DNA from: Centrapalus pauciflorus
Taxonomy: Eukaryota > Streptophyta > Magnoliopsida > Asterales > Asteraceae
Direction of reading: 5' to 3'
DNA: 64,000 nt
Assembly (NCBI GenBank): GCA_020465985.1
Contig: JAANYP010004398.1
Location: 91,001 to 155,000, forward strand
Positions 11,001 through 24,400 of the stretch are shown here, in pieces (position 1 is the first letter of the stretch; the number at the start of each line of letters is the position of its first letter). A program made the translations under genes and the position numbers. The notes under the pieces were generated by a model. The model ran no database searches. It was not told the DNA's origin and saw nothing but the letters and a program-made list of their open reading frames with translations.

Positions 11001-14000
11001 CCATTGGTATTGGAAACTTATCCGCCACCGTAGCCTTGTTAAGAGCCGGATAATCCACACACATTCGCCAAGTTTGATCTTTTTTCCGAACCAAAATCAC
11101 CGGACTTGAAAAAGCACTCTTGCTTGGCCGAATCATCCCTAAGGAGAGAAGTTCTTGCACCTGCCTTTCAATCTTAGTTTTCTGCACATGAGGATATCTA
11201 TACGGACGGACACAAATCGGGGCATGAGGCGTATTAATATTGATAACATGGTCATGGGCTCGTGCTGGAGGGAGACCGACAGGAGGCTCAAAGACATTAA
11301 AAAACTGACTTAGTACTAACTGCAAAGCTCGACTCTGGTTGGCGGTTAAATCATTCCCAAACCCATCATCAACCACTTGCAATGCAGATGGTACAACTTC
11401 CAATTGCTCAGAGGTGAACAACCAATGTTGCAAAGAATCCAAAGACCCCTGAGAAACTCTCCTACCTTGAAGGAAAACAGGTACCCCCTGAAAATTGAAT
11501 CTCATCCATGATTTCTCCCAATTGTGTACCACATCTCCCAATGTTTGAAGCCAAGCTAAGCCCAAAACCAAATCCAGTTCTCCAGCATCAAAAACTAAAG
11601 CATCAATAATAAATTCATACTGACCCACCATCACATGAAGACGAAGACATTGTTGATCAACTAAAACCGTATGACCATCACCCAATCGAATATTAATTCC
11701 CGAACAATAAGTAAAAGGTAAGGTTAAAGATGTTACCAACTGTCGAGAGATAAAATTATGAGTGGCTCCGCTGTCGACTAAAATAATAATTGGAATATCC
11801 TGAATCGTCCCGTCTAATTTCAGCACTTTACCTCCTTGAGACGTCTCTGTTGAAACCCCAAAATACTCCAAGGCAGCACACAATCCTGTAGAGATTAACT
11901 CCTCTCCGCCACTGCCTTGGTCATCTGGAACTTCGAGAACACAATTGTCACCCAAATCCAAATCATCCTCATCGTCGCCCAGTAATAACACCCCCGAAGT
12001 TTCCCTTCAGGACACTTGTGAGTCGGCCCGTATTGCTGCCCACAACGAAAACAGAGCCCTTTCTTGCGACGTTCTTCCCATTCCGTTCTAGTAAGTGAAC
12101 GAACACCACGATCTCGGTGATTGTCATGTGAAGCCGATGGAGACCCAGCAGAACGTGGGGAGTGATAGGGTTTAGAAGAACGATCCAAAAATCTGGAAAT
12201 TGGGCTTTTAACATCTGAACGGCCCAACAAAGGAGAATTCATATCACCATGGCCCAATGAATTAACTCATGTACCCATTTGATACCTGAAACGCGTTTGA
12301 GACAATCCACCTGAAGACGGACGTAACATTTCTTCAACATCCTTCGCTAAATACATAGCATCCAAACATGATTGGGGCCGATGCAATCGAACCCACTTCC
12401 TGACATCGTCTCGTAAACCGGCCACGAAATACCCTAAAGCTTGGGAGTCAGGTAATTTGGGAACTAAGGATAGAAGGTATTCAAAACTATCAATGTAGTC
12501 ATGGATTGAGGCAGATTGTTTGAGAGTAGCAAGCTGTTCATAGGGATTTTAGATCTCCAAACCACTGAACCGCTGTAGCAATTCAATTTGAAATTTCTCC
12601 CAAGTGAGATCCTCGTGGACTTGCGTAACTATGGTGAACCAATGTTGTGCCACACCAGTCATGCTCAACTGAGTCAGACGAAGACGAAGGTTATCTGGTG
12701 TGCCATTGATGTCAAAATACAGCTTAGCCTTTTGAATCCACCCCTGTGGATCAAAACCAAAAAACTCCGGTAACTTCACCTTCTTTACCGCCCACGGTAA
12801 TCCATCGGTAACCGACATGTGAACACCACCACTAGGACCCTCGCCACCACCAGAATTGAAGAAAGATCTCGGTGAGAAATCTCCAGAGTCATGGAGATGT
12901 TGTTTGCCTTGTTGTTTCATCCACCCCAACATGACCTTATGAAATTCAACGGACTCAACTCGATCAACCTCCAGAGCTGATGAATATGTTCTTCATGTTG
13001 TCAATCCGTGTTTGAACCATCTTGACGGAACTAAATGGCAACGGCAGGTCGGACCAATGATGAGAAATAGAATTTCTAATACAGTTGAGAAAGGAAAAAA
13101 GGACTCGGTGAAGAAGATGATGATTCAATTTAAATAAAAATGTAAGATGACCAACAAAATCCAGGGATAATCCCTCTCTCACAACCACACTGTTGAGCCT
13201 CATAAACGTAAACAAAATAACAGAATGCAGAATTATGGAATCTTCCCCTCCTATTTATTCTTCTCTCACCTCTAACCAACCTTAGCCACTTTTATCATTT
13301 CCCTTTTTAGCCCTTCTAGAATATACCTGCAGTGTCCTAGATTTGTTTAGATCAGGTCTAATTAATTCTCCATTCACATCATTTTGGCTCCATCTATTCC
13401 TCCATCCGCTCTGTTGTAGGCCTGGCAAAATGGGCGGGTTTGGGTCACGGGTCAAAACGGGTTCGGGTAAAAATGGTTTCGGGTTGAAACGGGTTCGGGT
13501 CAAAACGGGCATGGGTCAAAACGGTTTCGGGTCAAGCGGGTCATCTTGACCCGCGACTTTTTTTCTTCATGTCATATACATAATACATTGAATACTTTTT
13601 ATATACTCTTTATTATTATAATTTTAAGATCAATTATGTAAAGATGTTTGAATTGTAAAGGTTAATCAATACAATTGATTTACATTGCAAATCAAGCTCA
13701 AATTAAAAACAAAACTTTTTTTTTGTCCATGTCTAATTCCTTTTGTTGCTCCTATTTCGAACCAAAATAAAAAAGGCTATAAAAACTTAATAATATAAGA
13801 TCTTTGTTTTCACATATCACATATAGTCATATATTCTAATAGTTGCTACTACTAAGAGTCGGTATCAATGCTTCGAAATATTCTATAACATTGTCATCTG
13901 AACATATATAAAAAGTCATGATTCTTCAAGCCTTCAACTCCAATCTCCTTCGTTGACAGCCGACAGTTGACAGCCGGCAGAACAGCAGCACAACGCCGCT

Positions 14001-15382
14001 ACTCGCTCGGCGCCGTTCAAATTTTCCTTCTCCTTCGGTATAGATTTAGGTTTTGTGAGTTTCATTTGATTTACGTTTTATAGATTTTGTGAGTTTCATT
14101 TGATGTTAATGGCTAGTAATTTGTGATTTATGTTTTATAGAATTAGGGTTTGTGATGTCAAAACCCAAAGTTTTATACCCAAAACCCAAATTGGTTTTAA
14201 ACCCAAAACCCAAACCGTTTTAAGAAACCAAAAACCATGGATGCAAACCGAAAATCCGGTAACCCAAACCGGAAAACCGAACCCGGAAAAACCGAACAGC
14301 AAACGATTTCTAAAATCCAAAAACCGAAAAATTCGGTTTGGGTTCCGATTATGGTAGAAATCGAACCGTCCTGTGCTCACCCTTAATTGATTATAGTGTA
14401 AGAAAAAAAAATAAATGTGATATGAAAATAAATAAAGAATAATAGTTTATCGTCACTAATTGCCAAAAACGAAAATAACATGCCACCATTTGTCAGTTAG
14501 GTCTTAATTGGTGATGGAAAAGAAATATTATATTCACCTTGTTTTCATACTGTTTGCTACTCAGCAACTACAAGTCTACAACAGTTGATTTGGAAGAGAT
14601 ATGGAGTCTGTCAAGGCTACCCAGGGAATCAAGTTGATTTGCTAACCCCAATTTCCCATTACAACCCGTTCTTTTGATTGATCATTTGGACCCATGTTTA
14701 TTTTTTCTCAACCCATTTCTACCCATTTAGTAGTTTTAAGTGAGCCCAATCTGCCCATCACACTTAAAATATAGCCCAATATGACCCATTGCATAGCAAA
14801 TGGGTAGAAATTGCCAGGACGACTCTGTTGTGTATCTTTGAGAGTTTGAGTCTTAAGTTTCAAATGACTGATACAACATGGAATTCCTTGTGTTCTTGGG
14901 GATCCGTCGGCATTAAAAAATGTGATTTACTAACACTTGCAAATACGAACAAGATTGATCTTCACAAAATTTAAGATATTATGACATCCAGTTTTAAAAT
15001 CATGCCAATGCTTTCTGGTTATGGTTATATGATCAGTACTTATGCTAATCTTTGGTTATCTCTTTTCTCTAAGTTTTCCTCTGGGTTCTAGAGTGGTAGA
15101 GCCAAATTTTCTTTCCGCTCGACTTAATCAGACTTGGCTGTGCCTATTAGTTTACTAAAGGGTATAATATTCTATCATAGACCCTTACTAAAAGCTGTTT
15201 GACATTTTTTTAAAATTTAGCTGAAGGTTGCCTATGATGGTGGAGGTAAGGCCATTGTATAAGTATAATGCTAGAATCTTCTGTGTATTCATCAAGGTAG
15301 TTTAGTTGAAATAATGCACCAGATCTAACAGGGTTGATTTGATGCTTCCATCTCAAGCATGCCTTAATTTTTAGTTTATGTT

Positions 15383-15415
<33 letters not shown>

Positions 15416-18400
15416 CTACTTAATGGCACATTGGCACGTTGAGTTTGCAACATTATGATGGATAAGATAGATCAATACCTGATGGGATTGTGACACCTCA
15501 TTTCCTAGAATGTTGTAGTGAAGGTGTCGAAGTTGAGTAACTTGAAATTTTGTTTCTAATTATTCTTTATAATGATGGATAAGATAGATCAAGACCTGGT
15601 GGGATTGTGACACCTCACTTCCTAGAATGTTGCAGCGAAGGTGTTGTAGTTGAGTAACTTGAAATTGTGTTTCTGATTAGTCTTTGTAGCTGCATAATGT
15701 CGTCAATGTTGTAAAATTGGCCTAGGCGACCCTAGGCGGTGATCGGACATGGACTGCTACGAACATGTAATCGGCCTCTTTTAGGCAGAGTCGGGGCGGT
15801 CAAAGGTCAACTTATTTTTTTTAAAACAGAAGAGATATAACATATTAGGGTTACGTGCTCTCATTTTCTGTCATCATCGGCTCCAAGTTCCTATTTTCTC
15901 TGTCTTTGCCGTTCTTTTTATCTCTATCTCTTTCTCTTTGCTGGTCTCTCTCTTTGTGGGTTCACAGCTGGTCTCTCTCTGAATCGTCTTCCATCCACAA
16001 AAAGAAGGCAGCAACAGGTTTTATTTTTTGAGTTATTTGATTTTTTAAACCTAAGTAATTTACGATTATTAAACTACTTGATATATGTTTGAACTTTGAA
16101 GTATGTCTATTTCAAGTTTTTAAAAATTACTGTTATCTTATAAAACATATTTTTTTATATGTTATGAAATTATGCTTTGACGTATGTATAATTCTAAAAT
16201 TTACATACAAAAATTTCCAATCCGACTACTCCCCGCCTAGGCCGATTAGTCCCTAGTCCCTTGTCGGCCGGCCTACTACCGCCTAACGACTTTCGAAAGA
16301 TTGATTGTCGTTAGTCATTTTCCATTAGTGGGATGTAAGTGGCATGCACAAAGAAAACACAAAATAGTCATCGTCACTTTATAACATCCCAACCCTTGTA
16401 ATGGCCTGTGAGAACCATCCAAACCATGGTTTGAGAAATTGCAGACCATTGAATAACATAAAGATGGCAGAATTGGTGGTCACTTCCTAGAACCCAAATG
16501 CATGATTTGTTAATACTTCACAAGAAAGCCATTGAGAAAGGCGATCTTGATTTCTCATGATGAAGAGCCTTTGGTGAACAGATTCTAAAGAAACAACAGG
16601 TAAACAACACTGGAATTGAAAGGGTAAGGCCCGATTCGAGAAAGGCTGAGTCTCCAAATACAAAACGTAGTTTGAGAATAAAATTAGCATAAAAAATACC
16701 CACATAAGAAAAAAGCATCCAAAAACTATTTTCCTAGCACAGTTAATTAACTGATCCTAAAAAGTGGCTAAAAAACTGCTTGTCAGGGGCGGACCCACAG
16801 CTACGGCATAGGGGTCAACCGACCCCGATAAATTTTCGATTTTGCTAGTTACGTATATAGCTAAAAAAAATTTGATCCCTATGATTTTTTAAGTTCGACC
16901 CCTCAGCTCTCACTCGGAGTAAAAAGACTGCCTCGAACGAGCCCTGATTTTCGGAGTTGCATTCGTGTCCGCAGGTGCTGGCGTACACGAGTTCAGTGGA
17001 TTTTAGCCTTCCGGGTCCAAGATTTGCACCCCCCCCCCTGCACGCGGGTAGGCATTGGAGTAAAACCACAAACAATCTTGTAATGACTTTAAACACTCCT
17101 CCCACTAGAAGGAGTTTCATTCATTCCAAACATCAATCTTTTAGCAACGATATCTCATTCATATTAGCTCCGTTGTGGACGTTCTTTATATAGTTGGAAT
17201 CCTCTCTTCAAGGAGAATACAAACTCACAAAATATTAATTATATATTTCACAATTATATATAATTATATTTGGTCCAAAAACATGGAAAATACATTTTTT
17301 TCTTTGAAAAATTTACACTTTTTTCCAACACTTACACTATCGTAGGCCATAGCTGTTAAATTCCGACCCCCATAAAAAAATTTTCTGGCTGCCACTGCTG
17401 CTTGTCCACTATCAAATAAATTGTCACATCCTTGCTTTAAGACATGCTTACTCAATTCTAGAAATAAATAACAATTGCCATAATAATTATATTAAGTCTA
17501 AAGTTTGCATAAATCTAAATAAAGGATTACAATACGCCTTGCACTACACGTGCTACAAGGTTACAGTACTAAGTTGCTATTACATCACAAGAATAAATAA
17601 AGTAGCTACCCAGATCCCAAGGCATAACAAAGCTTTACCACAAGCTGAATAGTGAGCTAAAGTCCACTGGGACTTATGGGCCCACCACGCTTCCGCTGTG
17701 CGACTTCTTAGGCGGTGATGGACAAGTTGGGTTGAAAGATGAAGCAGGAACCCCTCCAGCACAGATAAAGTCTTGCTCGAGAATTCGAGCAGCTTCAACA
17801 ACTTCAGCGTAATTAGAGTACCTTTGATGCTTCATAAATTTCTAGTACTCGGTGTGCAGACCCATAAGAAAGCAGTCGATCTTTCGTTCCTCTGTAGCCA
17901 CTTGGTAGTCAGACAGTAAGCTAAGACGCGTAAATTTAATCTCATACTTAGTCATCGATTTGGTTCCTTGAGTAAGAGACATCAATTTCTCCTCCAAACG
18001 CTTCCGAAAGAAGATCATTTTGAAGTCATCCCAAGATAGGGACTTAATCCAGTTGGCTCCGTGCATATTCATCTGAGATCTCCACCACATAACAACGCCA
18101 CCCTCGAATAGTGTAGTAGCAAAGCTGACCTTGGACTCTTCAGTGCAGTCACTAATAAGAAATATGCGCTCAATTCCAGTGACCCACTCGAGCGCCTCAA
18201 TAGATTTTGCAGCTCTTTTGAAAGGTTGAGCTCCGCAAGCCTTGAAGTAGCGAAAATTGCAGCCCTTGGGAGGAACTACAGGAATGTCCTCCTCGCCACA
18301 TCTTGTTGCTTCTTCCTACGCTCTTCCTACGCCTAGTTTCGGCTTCATCGCGAGCACAAAACTGGTCTTGCAAAAATTTGGCGTGACACTCATTGTTCTC

Positions 18401-21400
18401 ATTGAGCATAGTTTGCATCATTTGCATGATCTGTTCAGGAGTGAGTCCACCTCCAACTCCTTCACCAGATCCAGACATATTTCTGTAATAAAGTAAATAG
18501 TGCTTGCATAAGAATCAGTATACTCCTATTGTACCCCATATGCCCAATTCCTAAAGTAAAGTCAAAGCCTATCTCAGGTCAAGTTAAAGCCTAGATATTC
18601 GAAGCTAAAAAGTGGCTAAAAAACTGCTTGTCTACTACTTCTGTTTGCATGCCAGAAAAAGGGTCAAATAAATACTTCAAGAGTGAATAAAATTGGTCTT
18701 TTTCAGCTAATGATTTGACCCGTTTCTTCCTTCGTGAATAAACCTTCAGTGGCGATTTATCAATATCACTAACATAGAAAAGGCTCGTCTTAGTTGATGC
18801 CCCTTGGCTATGGCAACCTTGGTCCAAAACATGTCAACTAGAGCAGAACAAGGCTGTTGATACTAACCGCAAAAACCAAAAGTAGTGGAACCAGCCACTT
18901 TAAAAGTAAATCTAGGGAGTTCCTTCTATATTATTAAAATAAAATCCCAAAGCATAGTAAGTGTAAGTGGGATAATTAGTTTTTTTGTGTCTTTGTCACA
19001 AACCAAGCCTTTGTGAGATGGTTAATATTTCACTGGGGATGCCTTTTACAGTATGCCAAATGGTTACTTCGATTGGTAAGATGAGGAGAACCAAATAGGT
19101 GTATCATGTGGTAAAACATCCCCTAATGGGGGTTCATAAAATTGTCAGGTAGTTTTGACCAGTCACATAGTTCGTGGATCGCTTCAGTATGGGAACGAGG
19201 AACGGGAATGCGGTTTGCTAGGTTAGTTGTATCTGGTACGGAGGGGGTAGGTTCATTTCGGTACGCTTCCGATACGTTGTACCTTACGTTTGGTACGCTG
19301 TACCGACCATCAGACAGATGCTATTAAGAGTGACTTAAATACATAGAGTTAGTTGTTTTAGTTGTTTTAGTTGTTTTTACATCACAGCCGTAGCCTATAA
19401 AATAAGAGGCCGAATGATTCATTTGAAACTCAATTTTTCATTCATTCGTCCTAATGAAATTCTCTTCTCAATTCTCTCAAGATTTCAACAAAATTCCTAA
19501 CAAGTTGGTATTAAAGCGAGTTCAATCGGATCACATTTCTCATTCTCTATGCTTCTTGTTCTTTCTTCAATCTGAGATTTCATAATTGAAATTAGAGATC
19601 ACTGATGGCCAAATTGAAAATGGCAATTGATTCTGCTGAGTACGCTTTCAACTTTCCAATCAGAATCTCAAATCAATATCGAGAATTGGCGATTGGAAAT
19701 TGATTCTACGCTTTCAAATCGAAATTGAAATTGAAACTGGCCATCAGCGATTATATTAGTATATTCAACATTTATTGAATTAGTTTCTTAAATTCATTTA
19801 TTTATTGAATTATAAGCCTGGCCTTCATGGAAACCTCCTTTCGATCTTTTCAGGAAACTAACTATGTTCCAATTAAACGTGGGAGTCGTGTTGTGCTCAT
19901 GATTAATGGGTATGTAATCTCTACTACTTTTTGTGACTTGATCACTTGAAAAGTGCTATCTTACCATAGTACATGCATCTTCAATGTTAAAGTTAGCTAT
20001 TAGGTAAGTCAGAAGTTATTTATATCCATTCGCAAATTATTTTACATTTTGTAAAGTAAATCAGATCATTGAAGATCTATTTCTTTTTGACGTAGGCTTG
20101 TCAAATAGAGTATTTTGGGACAAAATCATTTTAGTCAAGCATTTTATGGAAACATCAGAAACTATCAGCCATTGTACCGACCAATTCATTGTGTATATGG
20201 TCCTTTTTTTTTTGTTTTGTTTTGTATGATATAAATGAGGACACATCATGACGCAACAACTAAACTGAACCCAATATGTAACACTTTTTTTTTTTTTTGG
20301 GGGGGGGGGGGGTGGTTACTACATGTAACAAATATTGGTGATGGTTATATCCCGGGTTATATGCTTAACCCTTTTCATTTAACTTGCGTTTACACTCCAA
20401 TGGTCAAAGGATGTCACTCGCATGATGAGTGGCGTGAGAGCATATTTATGCAGATATGCAATGCTTGTGGCTTGGCGTAAATGACTGATTTTACACATTC
20501 AATTTGTTTGCATATAAGCTCTAGCCTATTAACCGAGAAGCAAGTATATTCTTTGCCAGCTCGATAGTAGCGGATTTCTTTTTCTAAAGAATGAAGCATG
20601 AGTGCATGACATATTTTGTCTAACGCGTCATAATGCAATATTTTCTTGAATTGTATCAATCTCTCCACTGATAGCATCCAAACCATGTTTCACAACAAGG
20701 TTAAGGATATGTGACAACGAATGTACAAGAAATCCCCACACAACGTAAGAAATGATGAATCAAATTTCCCTCTAATTATATTCAGCATTGCATCATTTGT
20801 ACTACAATTATCCAAAACAATTGATGAAATCTTATTTTCCAGCCCATATTTGTATACACTATCCATTAAAATAGTTGCAAGAACATCCTTTGTATGTGGA
20901 CAAGGCACATAAGAAAACCTATAATATAAGAAATATTTGATGAAATAAGAAAATTTAAACCATGAGGTTAAATTAAAGCATTTGTTATATGTGACTTTAA
21001 TTAGTAGTTAGTTAGCTGCTGTTTTTTTTGTTCTTTCTTGTTTCTTGTTTTTGTTTCTTGTAATTCTGTTATAAATAGGGGCTGATTTAATTCATTTTGT
21101 ATCAGAATTATTTTCATACTCCTCAATAAAAGTTCCAACAAAACTCCCTTTCATTTTTCTTCTAAATTTTCAACAAAAAGCATATTAGTATAAAAAATAT
21201 TACCCAAGTGTTCGATTCCGTAACACCCAGTCATTATCAATAAAATGAGTGGTCAAAGCCATATAAGATGTCCACATATCTGTAGTAAGAGCAACTCACT
21301 ATCAATATTTGACAAGAATTTCTTCGGAGCTACCTTTTTATAAATTTGAACTTTAAATTCAAACTAATCACGAACTCCCTAAAAACCAACATGATCTACC

Positions 21401-24400
21401 ATTGACAAAGGATATTTGTGCATTATAATCATATTTATGAGCTTACTCCTTGCAACTTCTTGTTTGAACTTCGGTTCAATAATTAACTTTGTCTCATCAT
21501 CATTTTCCTTATTGTTGAACCTTAAATGTTTGTAGTCCCATCTTTTGTGTCACATGCCTATTTGACACCTAACTATCAAATGATCCTAATAAGAAATAAA
21601 TCTTGAACGCTCAATAACTTGGCATCATGGCTGTCATATGATTATTGAAAGGTAAAATCAGAAAGGTTCCTTAAAGGATGCCCTCTGCCCAAGCCAACAA
21701 TGGCCGATTACAAAAGAAAGAGAAATTCTAAAACATGCCTCAACATTAGCTCATGATATTAATATAAGATTCCCTTCTCTAACAATATAACTAACTTATG
21801 TCATCCCTCTCTACACGTGTCTTCCTACTCTGATAGACTTTCCAATATAATATCTGGGCCTGATGGGGGCTGATAGTAGGCTAATGCATTGGGTTGTTCT
21901 CTATCAATAGTCGCCTGTTGAGGAGTGAGGAAAACGAATAAAAAAAGATGCAACATCCTCCCAAGTCGAAGATTCAACTGAACGTCGGTGCCACTGAATG
22001 AGCCATTGTGGAACACGAACCCCGTCACGAGTAATAGTTCTAGTTCCCAAACATGTTAAGGGAGATGGGCTGTCTTCGGAATCGACTTCTAATCCTGACT
22101 CGACTGGAGCTTGTCCAATTGCTTTCTTCAAGAGAGAGACATGGAACACCGGGTGTATCTTAGTGGAATCGGGAAGCTGAAGCTTGTAAGCAGCAGGTCC
22201 AATGCGTTCGAGAATCAAGAAAGGGCCATAGAATCGAGCTGCGAGCTTTTGGTTTATTCGACGAATCACGGACTGTTGGCGATGGGGGCGAAGCTTTAGG
22301 AATACCCAATCACCAACACTGTATTCAAAATTCCGTCGATGTTTGTCAGCGGTTAACTTCATACGATCTTGAGCACGTGACACGTGGTATTTCAATTGTT
22401 TTATAACCTCATCGTGATCCAATAAATCTTGTGCAATAGCCTCACATCGAACTTCGCCAGGAATAAACTTAAATAGAGTAGGTGGTGGCCGGCCATATAC
22501 AGCTTCAAATGGGGTAGTGTTTGTGGATCCGTGATAAGACGAATTGTGCCAAAACTCAGCCCAGGATAGCCGGTGTGACCGGTGTTTGGGCTGCTCTGCT
22601 GCGAAATAACGTAGGTAGGTTTCTAGGCTCCGATTAACCACTTCGATTTGGCCATCTGTCTACTGAATTTCAACTCCTTGCTTCCCTGTAACGAGAATAA
22701 TTCTTGCCAAAATTTACTTAAAAAAATTGGATCCCGATCACTAAGTATAGTCTTGGGCATCCCATGCAAACGAATTACCTCTCGGAGAAACACATCAGCT
22801 AACAAACGAGCTGTGTAACGGTGCTTTAGGGGAATAAAATGGCAGTACTTGGATAATCTATCGACCACTACCAAAATGGCTTCATACCCCTTTGACTTAG
22901 GAAGCCCAGTAATGAAGTCGATAGAGATATCTTCCCATATTAAATCTGGAATAGGTAATGGTTGGAGAAGCCTGGAGCCCAGCGGGGGATAAAGTTGAGT
23001 GTTTGTAGCGTTGACACACATCGCAAGCCTGGACATAGTTTGGAATCGTCTTTGTCATTCCTATCCAATACACATGCGCTGCAAGACGGCGATACGTACG
23101 AAAAAACCCAGAGTGACCCCCGCTTGGTCCGTTATGAAACCCATATAAGAGTTTAGGGATCCAAGGAGAAGATGATGGTATCACCACTTTCCCCTTATAA
23201 AATAGTCTCCCTTCCACGAGAGAAAACCCCGGCCTGGAATGATTGTCATGAGTTAAGCTGAGAATAATTTTATGCAATTGAGGGTCAGCTTCAATTCCCT
23301 CGGTTAAGGTACCACCATCCAACCATTGAGGAAAAGAAATCATTGCAGATAGTTCACCACCTTCATGAATGCGTGACAGAGCATCTGCAGCTCTATTATC
23401 TTTATGCGGTTTATATTAAATAGTAAACTGGTAACCCATTAATTTGGCTAACCAATTTTGCCAATCAGTTGTAGTGATTCGTTGTTCGAGGAGATGACGG
23501 AGGCTTTTTTGATCGGTGCGCACCACAAAATGTCGACCAAGCAAATAGGGCCTCCAATGCTGTATTGCCAGCGCAAGGGCCATAATCTTTTTCTCGTAGG
23601 CTGATTTCCCCTAGGTTTTGTTAGATAAAACTATACTAAAGTAAGAAACGGGTCTTTCATTTTGCATCAGCACTGCTCCAATACCCCTACCTGATGCATC
23701 ACATTCGATTTCAAAAAGTTTTGAAAAGTCAGGAAGAGCTAGAAGTTCTAGCGTAGAACTGGTGCGGTGGTCATCCGTTGCTTGAGTTCGTCAAAGGCTC
23801 CCTGCTGATTAGTCCCCCACGAGAAATTATCCTTTTTAGTTAACTCGGTTAAAGGTTGGGCAGCCTTCCCGTACCCTTTAATGAACTTTCTGTAATAACC
23901 AGTCAACCCGAGAAATCCTCGTATTCCCTTCACATTGTTTGGATCAAGCCAATCGAGAACAGATCTAACTTTGGTTCGGTCCATTGACACTCCAGTCCTA
24001 TCAATGATGTGACCCAGATATTCAACCGATTGTATGCCAAAAGAACTCTTTTTCTTATAACGACCAACCGATTCTGCTGTAACAATCGAAGAACCGTATG
24101 AAATAGGTCCATGTGTGAGTCCCAAGTGTTCCCATAGTATATCATCAAAAAACACCAGCAATCCTCTACGTAGATAAGGTCTAAAAATCTCGTTCATTAA
24201 TGCCTGAAATGTTGTGGGAGCGTTTGTCAGCCCAAATGGCATGACAAGAAATTCATAGTGGCCATCATGAGTGCGAAATGCTGTCTTCTCAGTGTCTGAC
24301 TCCCGAACTCTCACCTGATAAAAACCCGATTTCAAGTCGATTTTAGAAAAGTACATAGACTCGTGAAGTTCATCCAGTAATTCTTCGACGACACGTATGA

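Larger units (their letters stand above)
8161..13381 (-). mobile_element. Ty3/gypsy chromovirus-type retrotransposon 1 (near full length, disabled)
   Basis: 5221-bp element with LTRs 8161-8486 and 13058-13381, flanked by perfect 5-bp target duplications TTTTG (8156-8160 and 13382-13386). By eye the LTRs differ at about 5 substitutions and 2 single-base gaps in 325 bp, so the insertion is comparatively recent. Coding order on the minus strand is gag, zinc knuckle, protease, reverse transcriptase, RNase H, integrase, chromodomain remnant. A purine-rich tract lies just inside the left LTR (8487-8502). Several stops and frameshifts disable it. It lies in the intron after kinase exon 8007-8090. 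Confidence 0.95.
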
